Assembly (NCBI GenBank): GCA_030762935.1
Contig: CM060888.1
Span: forward strand, 119,671,468-119,735,467
Origin: Hymenopus coronatus
Lineage: Eukaryota > Arthropoda > Insecta > Mantodea > Hymenopodidae
DNA: 64,000 nucleotides
Direction: 5' to 3'
Positions 20,397 to 30,110 of the stretch are shown in pieces (the first letter of the stretch is position 1; each line of letters starts with the position of its first letter). A program made the translations under genes and the position numbers. The notes beneath the pieces are model-generated. The model worked only from the letters and a program-made list of their open reading frames with translations, was not told where the DNA came from and searched no databases.

Positions 20397-21803
20397 TTGT
20401 CAAAAGCCGAAGTGTTTAATCAACATTTCGCTTCAATTTTTCGAGTAAATAACAATGCCTGTATTAAAAGAACGGAAGGGCCCCCTATGACAGTGAAGCC
20501 AAGTGACATTAGAAGACGGTTAGCTAAATTAGGAAAACATAAATCAGATGGCATTTCGGGCGACTTTCTTAAGATTGGGGGGGGGGAGGCAATCGTTCCA
20601 TACATACTGCGGCTATTCGAAGTACCAGTAAATAACGGAAGTATACCGCAAAATTGGAAGCAGGCTATAGTTGTGCCTATTTATAAAGCAGGGGATCGAA
20701 CAAATGCGGCAAACTATAGACCAGTTAGTTTGACATCAGTAGTAAGCAAACAAGTTGAGCATCTTATAGCACAATATTTAAGACGCGAATGGGATAAAAC
20801 GCAGTGGCTCTTCGAAGGCCAACATGGTTTCCGGAACGGACATTCTTGTAAGAGTCAACTAGTAGCTGTTTGTCAGGATGTAGCCGATACACTTGACGCG
20901 GGTGGAAAAGTACATGCAATAATAATTGATTTTTCTAAAGCGTTTGACCTTGTACCTCATGGACGACTAATAGAAAAACTTTGTAATCTGCAAATAGACA
21001 ACAGAGAGATAACTTGGATTCGGGAACTCTTGAGCGAACGAACCCAAAGAGTGCGGGTGGGAAATAAATTATCGTCTCCTACAACTTCTGGTGTGCCCCA
21101 GGGAAGCGTGGTCGGGCCGTTGCTTTTCTTAGCATATATAAATGATTTACGGGAAGGGATAACATCTCAGATTCGCCTATTTGCAGACGATTGTATAATC
21201 TATAGAAATATTAGCGGTAAATGTGACACAATAGATCTACAAGAAGATTTAAACAAAATTCAACCTTGGGCAAAATATAAAATAATGGAGATAAATACAA
21301 ACAAATGTAAAACAATTATACTTTCAAGGGCAAGAATAGTAGAAAACGTAATACATAAATTAGACAATAAGAAAATACTGAGAGTAAATAGCACCAGATA
21401 TTTAGGGGTAATACTAAATCAAAGATTGGAGTGGGGGGAACATGTAAACTCGATCACTGGGAAGGCGTGGAAAGCGTTGCATTTCGTAATGAGGATTTTA
21501 AAACGCAGCAATGGAAAGTCGCGAAATTTGGCATACACTTCTTTAGTTCGACCAATATTAGAATATAGTGCTGCATGCTGGGATCCGTATCGGGTGGGGC
21601 AAAAACTGGCACTAGAGAAAGTTCAAAAAATAGCAGCTAAAGTTGTAGACAGAAGTAAACGATTCGAAAATCATACCAGCACTGCTACTTCCTGGGAAAC
21701 ACTAGAAAAACGTAGGAGACGAGCAAGGCTATGTGCAATTTTTAGAGGCTATAAGGGGGAACCTGCATGGATTATTAAAGCCATTATACTGTGGGAGGAA
21801 TGA
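20397..21803 (+). CDS. non-LTR retrotransposon reverse transcriptase
   Basis: A 469-codon open segment without an initiating ATG at its left edge, a continuation of the disrupted ORF. RT blocks in order: NWKQAIVVPIYKAGD (residues 86-100), NYRPVSLTS (106-114), HGFRNGHSC (143-151), motif A DFSKAFD with its Asp at 178 (codon at 20928), GVPQGSVVGPLLF (232-244), and catalytic FADD at 262-265. The thumb and C-terminal region follow (TRYLGVILNQ, RPILEYSAACWDP). All catalytic Asp residues are intact. No RNase H follows, as expected for the CR1/L2 group. This enzyme copies the element RNA at the nicked target. A frameshift near 21785 separates the last about 60 residues. Confidence 0.9.
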   Translation: MSKAEVFNQHFASIFRVNNNACIKRTEGPPMTVKPSDIRRRLAKLGKHKSDGISGDFLKIGGGEAIVPYILRLFEVPVNNGSIPQNWKQAIVVPIYKAGDRTNAANYRPVSLTSVVSKQVEHLIAQYLRREWDKTQWLFEGQHGFRNGHSCKSQLVAVCQDVADTLDAGGKVHAIIIDFSKAFDLVPHGRLIEKLCNLQIDNREITWIRELLSERTQRVRVGNKLSSPTTSGVPQGSVVGPLLFLAYINDLREGITSQIRLFADDCIIYRNISGKCDTIDLQEDLNKIQPWAKYKIMEINTNKCKTIILSRARIVENVIHKLDNKKILRVNSTRYLGVILNQRLEWGEHVNSITGKAWKALHFVMRILKRSNGKSRNLAYTSLVRPILEYSAACWDPYRVGQKLALEKVQKIAAKVVDRSKRFENHTSTATSWETLEKRRRRARLCAIFRGYKGEPAWIIKAIILWEE

Positions 21804-21973
21804 TCACTCGGAAAAAATAAGAAATAGGGAACAGAAAACAGACATAGGTAAATTAATTCTCCTTCACAAATAGAACAATAAACGAATGGAACAAAATACC
21901 TGCAGATTTACTGGAGACTTTGCCTCAAAGTGTAAATAGTTTTAAAAAGAGACTAAAGAAGAGTGATTTATAG
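21804..21973 (+). pseudogene. reverse transcriptase C-terminal tail, frameshifted
   Basis: In two other frames: RNREQKTDIGKLILL, then TNRTINEWNKIPADLLETL and FKKRLKKSDL before a TAG at 21971. This 'RTDIGK...NRTIxEWNxLP' ending is typical of CR1/L2-like ORF2 proteins and marks the original end of the polyprotein. Confidence 0.75.
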
Positions 21974-22045
21974 TCAGAATAGTAAATAAAAATATTGCGT
22001 TATTATTACTGTTGTTACAATTATGTATGTATTAGTATACTATGA

Positions 22046-22379
22046 GGGTCATCTCCTTAGCGCGGTGGTAGCGCAGCTGCCTACCAAGCGGGAGACCTGG
22101 GTTCGATCCCCAGGGGTTCGATCCCCCGCTGGGAGACCTGGACCGGGGTGCACTCAGCCTCGTGAGGTCCCTGGGGGGCCAATTGAGGAGCTACTTGATG
22201 GAGAAGTAGCGGCTCCAGGTCGTGAGGACCGCATTAACCGGCCGGGAGGGGCTCGAGGCGCTGACCACGTCTCACCCTCCAATACTGCACCCCATCCATG
22301 ACGTCTGTAGTGGACCGAGATGGGGGACGCAGCGGCCGGGCAAGGTTCCCCGTGAGCTGTCGTGCCATGGAGAAAAAAA
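22046..22379 (+). mobile_element. full-length tRNA-derived SINE (SINE-C) with 12-bp target duplication
   Basis: The A-box is TTAGCGCGGTGGTAGCGC and the B-box GGGTTCGATCCCC. The B-box is duplicated in tandem (about 22099-22111 and 22114-22126). The body is G+C-rich and the tail is an A-run at 22372-22380. The flanks AGTATACTATGA at 22034-22045 and 22380-22391 are identical. It is nested in the 3' UTR of the LINE, so it is the younger insertion. Confidence 0.9.
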
Positions 22380-22529
22380 AGTATACTATGATGTCATTGG
22401 CATTTTAACGGTGAATTATTCACATTATTTTTATTTAATTCATTGTATTATTACATTGACAGCGCTGCCACCGGGCCACGCCCTAAGCAGTGAAATAAAG
22501 TATCTATCTATAACAGCCCATTTCCATTT

Positions 22530-22775
22530 TGATACAGGAATTTGTCAACTCCTGTCCATACAATGGAACTTCAGTCACATAGCAACCGGCTTTTGACTAC
22601 ATCTTTAGCCTATGCTACTCCCTTATTTCCCTTCTACTTGAACGAAAGCAAGTAATAAGACTGTGCTATTTTTTTCTCGATGAACATGAAGTAAAAAAGC
22701 ATAAACGTTTTATCAATAGTTTGTTGCAGGAACGTAGAGAAAGTAATATGAATGGAACGCATCAGATTTTTAGGA
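22530..22775 (-). repeat. RptA target copy, right part
   Basis: Continues the copy at 17577-17760: GATACAGGAATTTGTCAACT through GTAGAGAAAGTAATATGAAT to the complement of the family start, ACGCATCAGATTTTTAGG. Confidence 0.85.
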
Positions 22776-22799
22776 AAAAGTCTGTGTTTGTCTTTCTGT

Positions 22800-23906
22800 C
22801 TGTACCTCTTATTTTCTTTAATTCTATTATCATCAGTCGTTTCATTTGACGTTATACTGCATATCTTTTTTCCAGCGCTTACTTTACCCCTTTCTAATGC
22901 CCTTTGAATTTGGGAGTTTACAAGCATAATCTTATTATTTTCCCTTCCCACTCTTCTTGCTTATTTGTGGTTATTAAATCTTCATCCTCCGTTTTGAGTA
23001 CTTCGCCGTACTTAAGTTTGCTATTAAGGTAGACTTCTTATGGTCATTTTATTAGCTATTTCTTGCAATTCTTGTTTGCATAGGATTTTTTTTTAATTCT
23101 TCTTCAATTTCGAGTATGTCTTTCTTTTTCTTGCTGATATTTGGTCATTGTCAGGGTGCTGACTTCCTTTGTTTCTTTTGAAGTGTATGTGCTTTCCTTT
23201 TCAGTTAGCTCATTCATGATTTCAGTTATATATTTTGTGGCACTAGGGGTTCTTGTTAGTTTTCCAATTGCATGTTTTATTTCCTTTTTTGTGTTGGGAA
23301 TGTCTATTATTGCTTTCCGTAGTTTTTCAACCTATTCTGCCATTTTTGTTATTAGTGGTTTATGCCGAGAGTATTCTTTTTCCACCTTTTGCTGGAAAAT
23401 CTTCTGTTCTTTATCTTTTAAAATGTTTTTCAGGTGTCTCCGCTCTCTTTCTTTTATATTCTCTATTCCCCATCTCTTCTTTATTTTCTTCTTGGTTGTT
23501 TTTCTTTCCCTTACTTATATCAGAAAGTGTGATAGGGGCTGTTTCCATATTTACACTACCATTGGACCCTCTTCTCACTTGCGTTAGTGAAATACGGATC
23601 AAAGGCCGTTTCTTAAAAGGATCGGAAGCCAATTCCATTTTTCCTATCTAGTCCTCTGTATTCCTTTCTTCAGCTTTTGTTCCAGTAGTGTTTTCCTGCA
23701 CCACGGGCCTTGTTGCCCACCGCGGATGCTTGGCAGTCGCTTGATGACGGTCTGCTGGGGCCTGCCCTCTCACCTCCACTGCCGACCGGAACTGGAGATC
23801 CGACCTCCTGCTCCGTAATAGTTCTCCGCTTAAATAACCTGTCCATAGTAATTAGGAGTGATAATCCAATTTCATAGCCGGTCGGTACAAAAAAGCAATC
23901 CTGCAT
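22800..23906 (-). pseudogene. gag-like ORF1 relic with coiled coil, minus strand
   Basis: The plus strand is T/C-rich. The minus strand translates, through several frames, into a retroelement ORF1-like protein: MDRLFKRRTITEQEVGSP and a Pro/Ser/Gly-rich stretch (GERAGPSRPSSSD), then Lys/Glu-rich coiled-coil text. The latter includes EIKHAIGKLTRT and TEIMNELTEKEST, resembling the 'TKKEIKxAxxxL' coiled region of insect non-LTR ORF1. Many stops and shifts. No zinc knuckle was found, and family assignment is tentative. Confidence 0.45.
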
Positions 23907-23929
23907 TGCCAGAACCCTGTTTGCCGCCC

Positions 23930-23975
23930 AAGTGGTGGCGGCGGCGGCAGCGGCAGCGGCAGCAGCAGCAGTAGC

Positions 23976-24034
<59 letters not shown>

Positions 24035-24170
24035 TAGTATTAGAAGTGGAGGTGATAGTAGTGGTAGTGGTAATGGGGTGGGCGGTGTGGTCATAGTAGT
24101 GGTCATAGTGGTAGTGGTGGTAGTAATAGTAGTAGTAGTAGCAGCAGCAGCAGCAGCAGACACGGGCGGG
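23930..24170 (+). repeat. GGC/AGC/AGT trinucleotide repeat
   Basis: Grades from GGC through AGC to a long AGT run (about 23968-24030), then imperfect GGT/AGT triplets and CAG repeats. The Leu/Thr-rich minus frame over it is an artefact. Confidence 0.9.
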
Positions 24171-24534
24171 GCCCCCAGGAATTGAGCCCCGGACGTAGTC
24201 CCTAGTGGCCCTTTGCCTCTTACGTGAACCAAGGAAGAGACGGATAAGGGAAGAGCCTTGAAGGGCGACCAGATCCTATTGACGGCGGGCACAAGCATGG
24301 ACAGGGTCACTAACAACTACAGTGAGACCGCTTCTTATGACGCCCAAGACATTAATCACAGGCCGGTTCCTCCCGGTGGACTCCCAGAGGGAGCCCAAAC
24401 CCGAAGTAAGGGTCCCGAGCGAGTGTTTCCGGCAACGACACGGTATAACGTTTTATAATGTATAGTCCACTATCCAGCTGCAACCCGCCGGACACCGTTT
24501 CCTAGTCTTTCAACCCTAAAAAGGAGATAATAAA

Positions 24535-24700
24535 AACGACGGGAACAGGACATTGTTGACCCGAAAATTCGGGGGATGTAATGATCCTATCCAGTGGTGG
24601 AACCCACTTAAAAAACCCTGGTTGAGGTTGGTGGCACGGGGATCGAACCCGCCACTTTCCGAGTGGGATCCACAGACAAAATGGCCAGAGGCATCCATAT
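24535..24700 (-). mobile_element. tRNA-like SINE fragment, minus strand
   Basis: The complement has GCGGGTTCGATCCCCGTG, a B-box and T-loop, at about 24636-24653, followed by a body containing AACCTCAACCAGGG. The A-box is eroded. The ATT-rich run at 24700-24726 lies on its upstream side. Confidence 0.5.
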
Positions 24701-24726
24701 TATTATTATCATCATCATCGTTATTA

Positions 24727-25190
24727 TGAGGCCCGGATTTAGGACCTCTGACGCCCCTGGGCAAATAAAAAACAAAAAACAATGAATGGCAAACACTACT
24801 CATACTCAAGTATGATTATTAAAATTTAAGAAGAAACATCTTAATAGAAAGAACTTACACTAAAGAGACATCACCCCATATTAGGTGTCAAAACATATAC
24901 TGTTCAAATAACAAGTCCATTAACGTTAGAAAATTAACTTTAATGAATAACAACACACACTTCTTGATCTTACAATTTTTTTGCGTGTGTCAATCGATTC
25001 TCACTATTGGAATGCGTTTCGCTTTGTTTCCGCTACGTTCGCATAGCGTGCAAACTAATCAGCATAGCCAACATGCGTCAATTAATATTCCTCTGCGAGC
25101 GGCAAATTTAAATGAACTTGAAGTTTCCTGTCTATGGTTTTTTTTTGTGCAGCTTTCCAGTAACTTTGCCGCCCCTAAAATACAGCTCTG
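24727..25190. other. unassigned sequence
   Basis: Nothing recognised apart from T-rich simple stretches near 25140. Confidence 0.4.
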
Positions 25191-25193
<3 letters not shown>

Positions 25194-25238
<45 letters not shown>

Positions 25239-25300
25239 TATAACTAATTTAAGTATTATAATTATTGTTATTATTATTGTTATTAATTTGCGACGACTCA
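25194..25300 (+). repeat. (TTA)n microsatellite and ATT-rich flank
   Basis: A pure TTA run at about 25197-25233, then imperfect TTA/TTG triplets. A related ATT run lies at 25441-25480, on the other side of the hammerhead-like motif. Confidence 0.9.
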
Positions 25301-25322
25301 CTCCGTCGCCAACTTCAGAGAA

Positions 25323-25388
25323 TTAACCTTGCCTGAAGATGGTGACAGTGTGGTCGCCGAAACAACAGCCGTACACTCACCTGGTTAA
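25323..25388 (+). ncRNA. hammerhead-ribozyme-like motif (type I order), retroelement-associated
   Basis: In order: outer stem I 5' strand TTAACC (25323-25328); CTGAAGA box (25333-25339, fits CUGANGA); stem II GGTGAC (25341-25346)/GTCGCC (25353-25358) with a 6-nt loop; GAAAC (25359-25363); GUA candidate cleavage triplet (25371-25373); stem I 3' strand GGTTAA (25383-25388). Stem III is only about 2 bp, as in the minimal hammerheads reported in Penelope-like elements. Inner stem I pairing is weak. The shared downstream text CCTGGTTAACTTCCCGAGAA links it to the 2.4-kb copy. Catalysis is not shown. Confidence 0.55.
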
Positions 25389-25439
25389 CTTCCCGAGAAC
25401 ATATTAATAACCAACGCCGGGAAAACCTCAATTCTCTCT

Positions 25440-26230
25440 TGTTATTATCACTATTATTATTATTATTATTATTATTGTTGTTGTTTGCAAGATCAATGCA
25501 TACCTACGCTGTTCCAGGAATTAAACTTTACCTCTACTAATTTTAATAACAAATTTTAAAATAAAAACAATTGTCACTTTTTGACTTCTCATAGTAATTT
25601 ATAATACTCACTGACAAAAGTTCCTTACAAAAGTAGATTTTCCATTTCACGAAGGGAAAATATAATCGAGCAAAGCATTATAAGACAGAAGTTTCATTTA
25701 AAAGCCGCTTATCTTGCCATAACCCCACCACCAGAATTTATAAAGTTTCAACGAAGAATGGTCATTGTGCGGTAGTTTTCATTCTAAAGCTTTTTTGTTG
25801 TTTTAGGTCGTTTGACATCTGCAACCCTGTTTCTAAATGAAGTTCTGTTGGATAGCACGTTATGTAAATGATATAGCAACAGTATTCTCGTCAAACGCCT
25901 TGCAGGCTTTAATAATAAGGATTTCCCAGGAAATAACGCAATCCGCTTAGGTAGCCAGCAACTTCAAAACTATAGAGGAACACTTAAGCTTCGTGTTCAT
26001 CAGCAAAATCCGCTTTTATTTCATTTGTTTGTGCTGTCTAAGAGAATAATGAAACTAAGTCAGGAAGCTTCAAACAGCTTCCTAGTCGATGACTTTGTCA
26101 GTAGTACAAAGCAGGATAGAATTTATGCTTGCCCGTTAATTGCAAGAGGATTCTTTTTTTGTTTATGTACATTTCATAATTGCATTACTATAAATATTTC
26201 TCGAAGCTAACTCTCATTAGGTACTGATCC
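25440..26230. other. unassigned A+T-rich sequence
   Basis: Apart from the ATT microsatellite at 25441-25480, no gene or repeat relation was seen. Confidence 0.4.
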
Positions 26231-26249
26231 CAACAAATAAAATCTCATG

Positions 26250-26705
26250 TGTTTTTGTCCATCTCTTACGGTTTAGCAGTAATGAAAAATTCCGTAACAT
26301 TCATCCAGAATAAAGTAGTCTTTAGAGGTTATTCCCAGAACATTCAAGATATACATTTTATTTGTCAGATAAATATCTTTAACATACGATATTTTAATCA
26401 AAATCGTTAGAGCCATTTTTGAGAAAATAAAATTTTTCTTAAAAAGTTCTATATATAGGGTAGTTTTTGGTGGGGATTTTCTTGAACATCTTCGTGTCGC
26501 ATCCTTGGATGATACTGAACTTAAATACCAAGTTTGGTATTTAACGGACTTTTCGTTTTTGAGCTGTGCTGTCCACAGACACACACACGCGCGCGTGCAT
26601 TCACATAATTTGTTTCTAAAAATTTTCTTGTTGGATTCAGGGGTAAAAACGTGTAATTCCGGTGAAATCTCGGTATCCAATTTTTGGGTGGAATGCACAG
26701 ATTTT
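26250..26705 (+). repeat. RptA 3' half
   Basis: Starts at TTTTGTCCATCTCTTACGG and runs to AATTTTTGGGTGGAATGCAC. The terminal hairpin is missing. The internal CA/CG tract is at 26577-26600. Confidence 0.8.
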
Positions 26706-26754
26706 AAAAGAATTTCCCAATCCATAGGCAAATGTTTTTCAAAGTTTAACATTT

Positions 26755-27015
26755 AAATGTTCGCCTCTGTACTGGTGGTAGCGTGTCTGCTTCACATTCA
26801 AGAGGTCCCGAGTTCGAATTTCAGTTATGGTGAGTTATCCGGGTAAATTTCTTTTACCAAGGTTTTGCCTTTTCTTAAAGAAATGCATCTGTGCAATTTG
26901 AATAAGTTTATGGTATGTATGCTATCTTGTAATCCATATAAAATAGTGATATTTTTGCTATGTTGAAAAACTCTAGCTTGCATTCTTATTTAATAAAAAT
27001 AAATAAAATAAATTA
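26755..27015 (+). mobile_element. SINE-A-related tRNA-derived SINE
   Basis: The head CTGGTGGTAGCGTGTCTGCT and the B-box GAGTTCGAATTTC match SINE-A. The following GGTGAGTTATCCGGGTAAAT is the SINE-A body start, after which the sequence diverges. The tail is AAAATAAATAAAATAAAT-like near 26990-27013. Confidence 0.65.
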
Positions 27016-27695
27016 CTGTCTAAATTCATTGTTCTTATACAGTGACTACACATGATGGATTTTAAAATACGGGTAGTTGCATCAAAAATTCAAGGTTTAC
27101 AGTAAATAAGTTTACAAATAGATCAATAATACTATGTTTCTTGTATACCCCTAATTATTGTAGACATATTATTTCTTTTTGTATCTACTCTAATATCTAA
27201 TAATTAATTTCTCAATATTAGAACAATATTTCTAAAAATTATTATACCAGAAGGCGTGGGCAGAAATTCCTCACCCGCTCACTGTCTCCACGAAAAGCAA
27301 GAGGGGTAAAACGAAGGTGCTCAGTCAGTTACCGGTTTTAACCTGAAATTGTGTGCAAACCTTTTAGCGCACGAAGGAATATCTGCACACGTCAAATCTG
27401 CTGTTGGCCCACTTAGTATAATAATTTTATTTAATGTACTTTTGAGAGGCAGAAAAAAATTGTGAAACAAAGTAGCAAAAGTTGTCTTCATGGGCAAGGT
27501 ATAGGGAAAATGCTGAACAAATATTTACGAGTCAACAACATTTAAATTTCGGCGTGGCTATTAGTTATACCTGTATATGATTTTATCCGTGCCTGTTCAT
27601 TTATACCTTCAGTTATTTGGCAATTCAAATGCGGCAAGTAGGAAAATATATATTTTTTTAAAGCTTACAATTTATCTTATTCTTCATATTATGAA
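27016..27695. other. unassigned A+T-rich sequence
   Basis: No recognised features. Confidence 0.4.
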
Positions 27696-28560
27696 AAGAA
27701 ATCTGAAATGCTCCATTCACATGACTTTCTCTGCATCTCTGCAGCACATTATTGTTAAAAAGCTTATGCTTTTATTTACTTCCTGCCTAACTGAGAAAAA
27801 AATTAGTATAAATAGACTTGTTTTTTTGCTTCCTTGTAAGTAGAAGCGAAATAAGGGAGTACCATAGGTTAAAGTTATGGTCAATAGCTGGTTGCTATGT
27901 GACTGGTGTTCCTTTGTTTGTATGGACAGGAGCTGACAAATTCCTGTATGAGAAAAGTACAAGTTTTTTAAAGCTGAAACCAAAAACTAGGAATATATCA
28001 AAAACGATCAACTCCACTAAAAAATGTATATTACATAAATTGTGTGTTTTAAAGAGCTCTATATTTTTTGTGTGGTAAGTTTTCGCCCATCTTTTACGGT
28101 TTAGCGGTTATGCAAAATTCCGTAAAATCCATTTAAAATAAAGTACAGTCTTCAGAGGCTATTTCCACAAAGTTCAAGATATATTTTATTTGTCATGTAA
28201 ATATCATTAATATACGATGTTTTAATCAAAATCGTTAGAGCCATTTTTGAGAAAATCAAAATTTTCGAAAAAAGTTCCAATGAAAGGGTAGTTGGGGTGG
28301 GGGGATTTTCTAAAAACTATTCGTGTCACATATTTGGAAGATAAACCAAAATACGAAGTTTGGTATTTAACGCTCTTTTCGTTTTTGAGCTATGCTGCCC
28401 ACAGACACACACACTGACATTTTTGTAGAAATGCTGTTTTTGGATTCAGGGGGACCCAAAACATGTATTTCCGGTGAAATCTCGGTATCGAATTTTTGGC
28501 TACATTACAATACCTTCTCTATACACTATGTACATGGTATGTATAGAGAAAGTAAAAAAA
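27696..28560 (+). repeat. RptA complete unit
   Basis: A good reference copy: start AAATCTGAAATGCTCC, internal ACACACAC at about 28403-28414, and the 3' hairpin CCTTCTCTATACACTATG paired with GTATAGAGAAAG at 28513-28552, followed by TAAAAAAA. Confidence 0.9.
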
Positions 28561-29160
28561 TTAATAGGTATCGGTCAAAAATCACAGATGCTTTGCCTCA
28601 AGAGGCACAAACAAGATTAGGTAGACCACGATGAACATCGACGCCTAAGTGCATTTATATTAGCGCCACTTTTTCCCTTGCCCTCCCCAAACCTCTCATA
28701 AACTGTGTCGTCATAAAAATTCTAGAGATAAGGTGGCTCTGCGGAAGTTTGGAGGGTGAAGTTATGGGGAGGTAAGAAAACGTGACCCTAATTATCTGCA
28801 TTTAGGTGGCAGACAGAAAACCATCTTTTCTTCAGGATCCATTTCTCTCTTTAAAGTACATTTATGCAATAAAACATACAATTTTTCGAAAAATAGTAAC
28901 CTAAGCGTAAGTTTACTTACAAAATAAGTAAAATATTAAGAGCCTTTAGTACTTTTTTCACAAATTGCTTAATTGATCAAATACTTTACTGTAATAATCA
29001 GTCATATTTCTCCACAAAATTACTTTTCACATTCAAAATAACATAGCAAAACGAAACGCTGTTATAATAAGGCTGTGTCTACCTGCTTCATAACACCAAA
29101 TCTAGCTTCATTTAGAAGAATGAGTCTTTCCAGTGCGTATTAATCAGAGCTCTGTAACTT
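28561..29160. other. unassigned sequence
   Basis: No recognised features. Confidence 0.4.
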
Positions 29161-29164
29161 CAAT

Positions 29165-29262
29165 TTTTACTTTCTCTACAACATAGCTGGTATAGAAAGT
29201 GTTGTATTCTACTGTACTCTCTGTCTGTACTTTGATGATTTCACCCGACAACTCACAATTAT
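29165..29262 (-). repeat. RptA 3'-end fragment, minus orientation
   Basis: TTTTTACTTTCTCTACAACA...GGTATAGAAAGTGTTG and GATGATTTCACCCG are decayed versions of the terminal hairpin and the adjacent block. Confidence 0.6.
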
Positions 29263-29860
29263 GAAAAATGGAGAACAGACCAAATTTGCAATAAAGGATC
29301 AACACAGCAACAGCAGACACACATTATATTTACCAATGTTGCCCCGGTAACAAATGGGATCCAGTATAAGTTTTTTAACAATTTTTTTCATTAATAAACT
29401 ATGAAAACTTTAACAATAACAATGCATAACAGAATAATAATGTGCGTAATATAGTTACATTCCATTCATCTCGAAATGAGATTATTGAGATGCCCATAAT
29501 TTAACTTTATAACAAATTTGAAAATCAGTGAAATGCACTATAGAACGTCGCAATGTGGCATATTATTTCACATAACTTGCCACGAAATAACTAAATGAGA
29601 AATCGTAAACCTCGTTTTACCAAGCAAATCATGTTCATGTAATGGAAAATAAATAATTAACAGCGAATCACATATGAAAACACTTACCGCTCCACTCTGA
29701 GAAGACCTGTGCGTGTAAAGCTGCCCAAACTGAGATTGACCGACAGACGTCTTTTTCCTTTTTAGCCTCCCCCCACCCCACAAAAAAAAAAACAAAAAAA
29801 AAACAATGCAACTCACGCGGCAAAAGCCGAACTACTTAACAAGTGCCTCTATATGTAGTG
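29263..29860. other. unassigned A+T-rich sequence
   Basis: No recognised features apart from an A-run near 29781-29802. Confidence 0.4.
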
Positions 29861-29864
29861 TGAA

Positions 29865-30110
29865 GCGTAAGAACAAAGTGTTGCCACATTATATTGTACC
29901 AGAATGGTACACTACCCAAATATTTTATATCAATATTTCGTCCAAAACACATTCTTTGAGTTCCTTGGACCCCAATTAACAGTCTTGTGTGTGTCTGTGT
30001 GTGAATAGAATAATTCAAAAACAAATCCAGTATTAAAGTTAAGCATCTTCTTAAGACGCTACACGATTTTCATGAAAATACCACAATCTCACACTATTCA
30101 CATTGAAATT
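29865..30110 (-). repeat. RptA 3' half, minus orientation, strongly diverged
   Basis: GTGTGTGTCTGTGTGTGAAT and AATTCAAAAACAAATCCAGT, then AAGCATCTTCTTAAGACGCT, align in order with the reverse family blocks. Confidence 0.5.

Larger units (their letters stand above)
17761..22529 (+). mobile_element. CR1/L2-like non-LTR retrotransposon with flanking target duplication
   Basis: The insertion is bounded by TGATACAG at 17753-17760 and at 22530-22537. The RptA sequence on either side joins into one continuous unit when the insert is removed. Layout: a SINE fragment (17761-17861), a short 5' region, an ORF with 2A-like motif, PHD-like finger, coiled coil, SGNH esterase, 19-residue repeats, AP endonuclease and reverse transcriptase, then a 3' UTR with a nested SINE (22046-22379). 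The end is CCACGCCCTAAGCAGTGAAA plus TATCTATCTAT. An esterase together with AP endonuclease and an RT lacking RNase H points to the CR1/L2 group. Two in-frame stops and at least three frameshifts make this copy inactive. About 20 nt between the TATC tail and the right duplication are unexplained. Confidence 0.85.

Noticed and set aside
22046..22140. A functional tRNA gene
   Set aside because: It has A- and B-boxes but no cloverleaf acceptor stem, and a SINE body, A-tail and target duplication follow.
23852..24316. Minus-strand frame of 154 codons with a long Leu/Thr run
   Set aside because: Trinucleotide repeat artefact.
27696..28560. RptA as a Helitron
   Set aside because: It begins with TC and has a 3' hairpin, but there is no CTRR end and no clear insertion between A and T.
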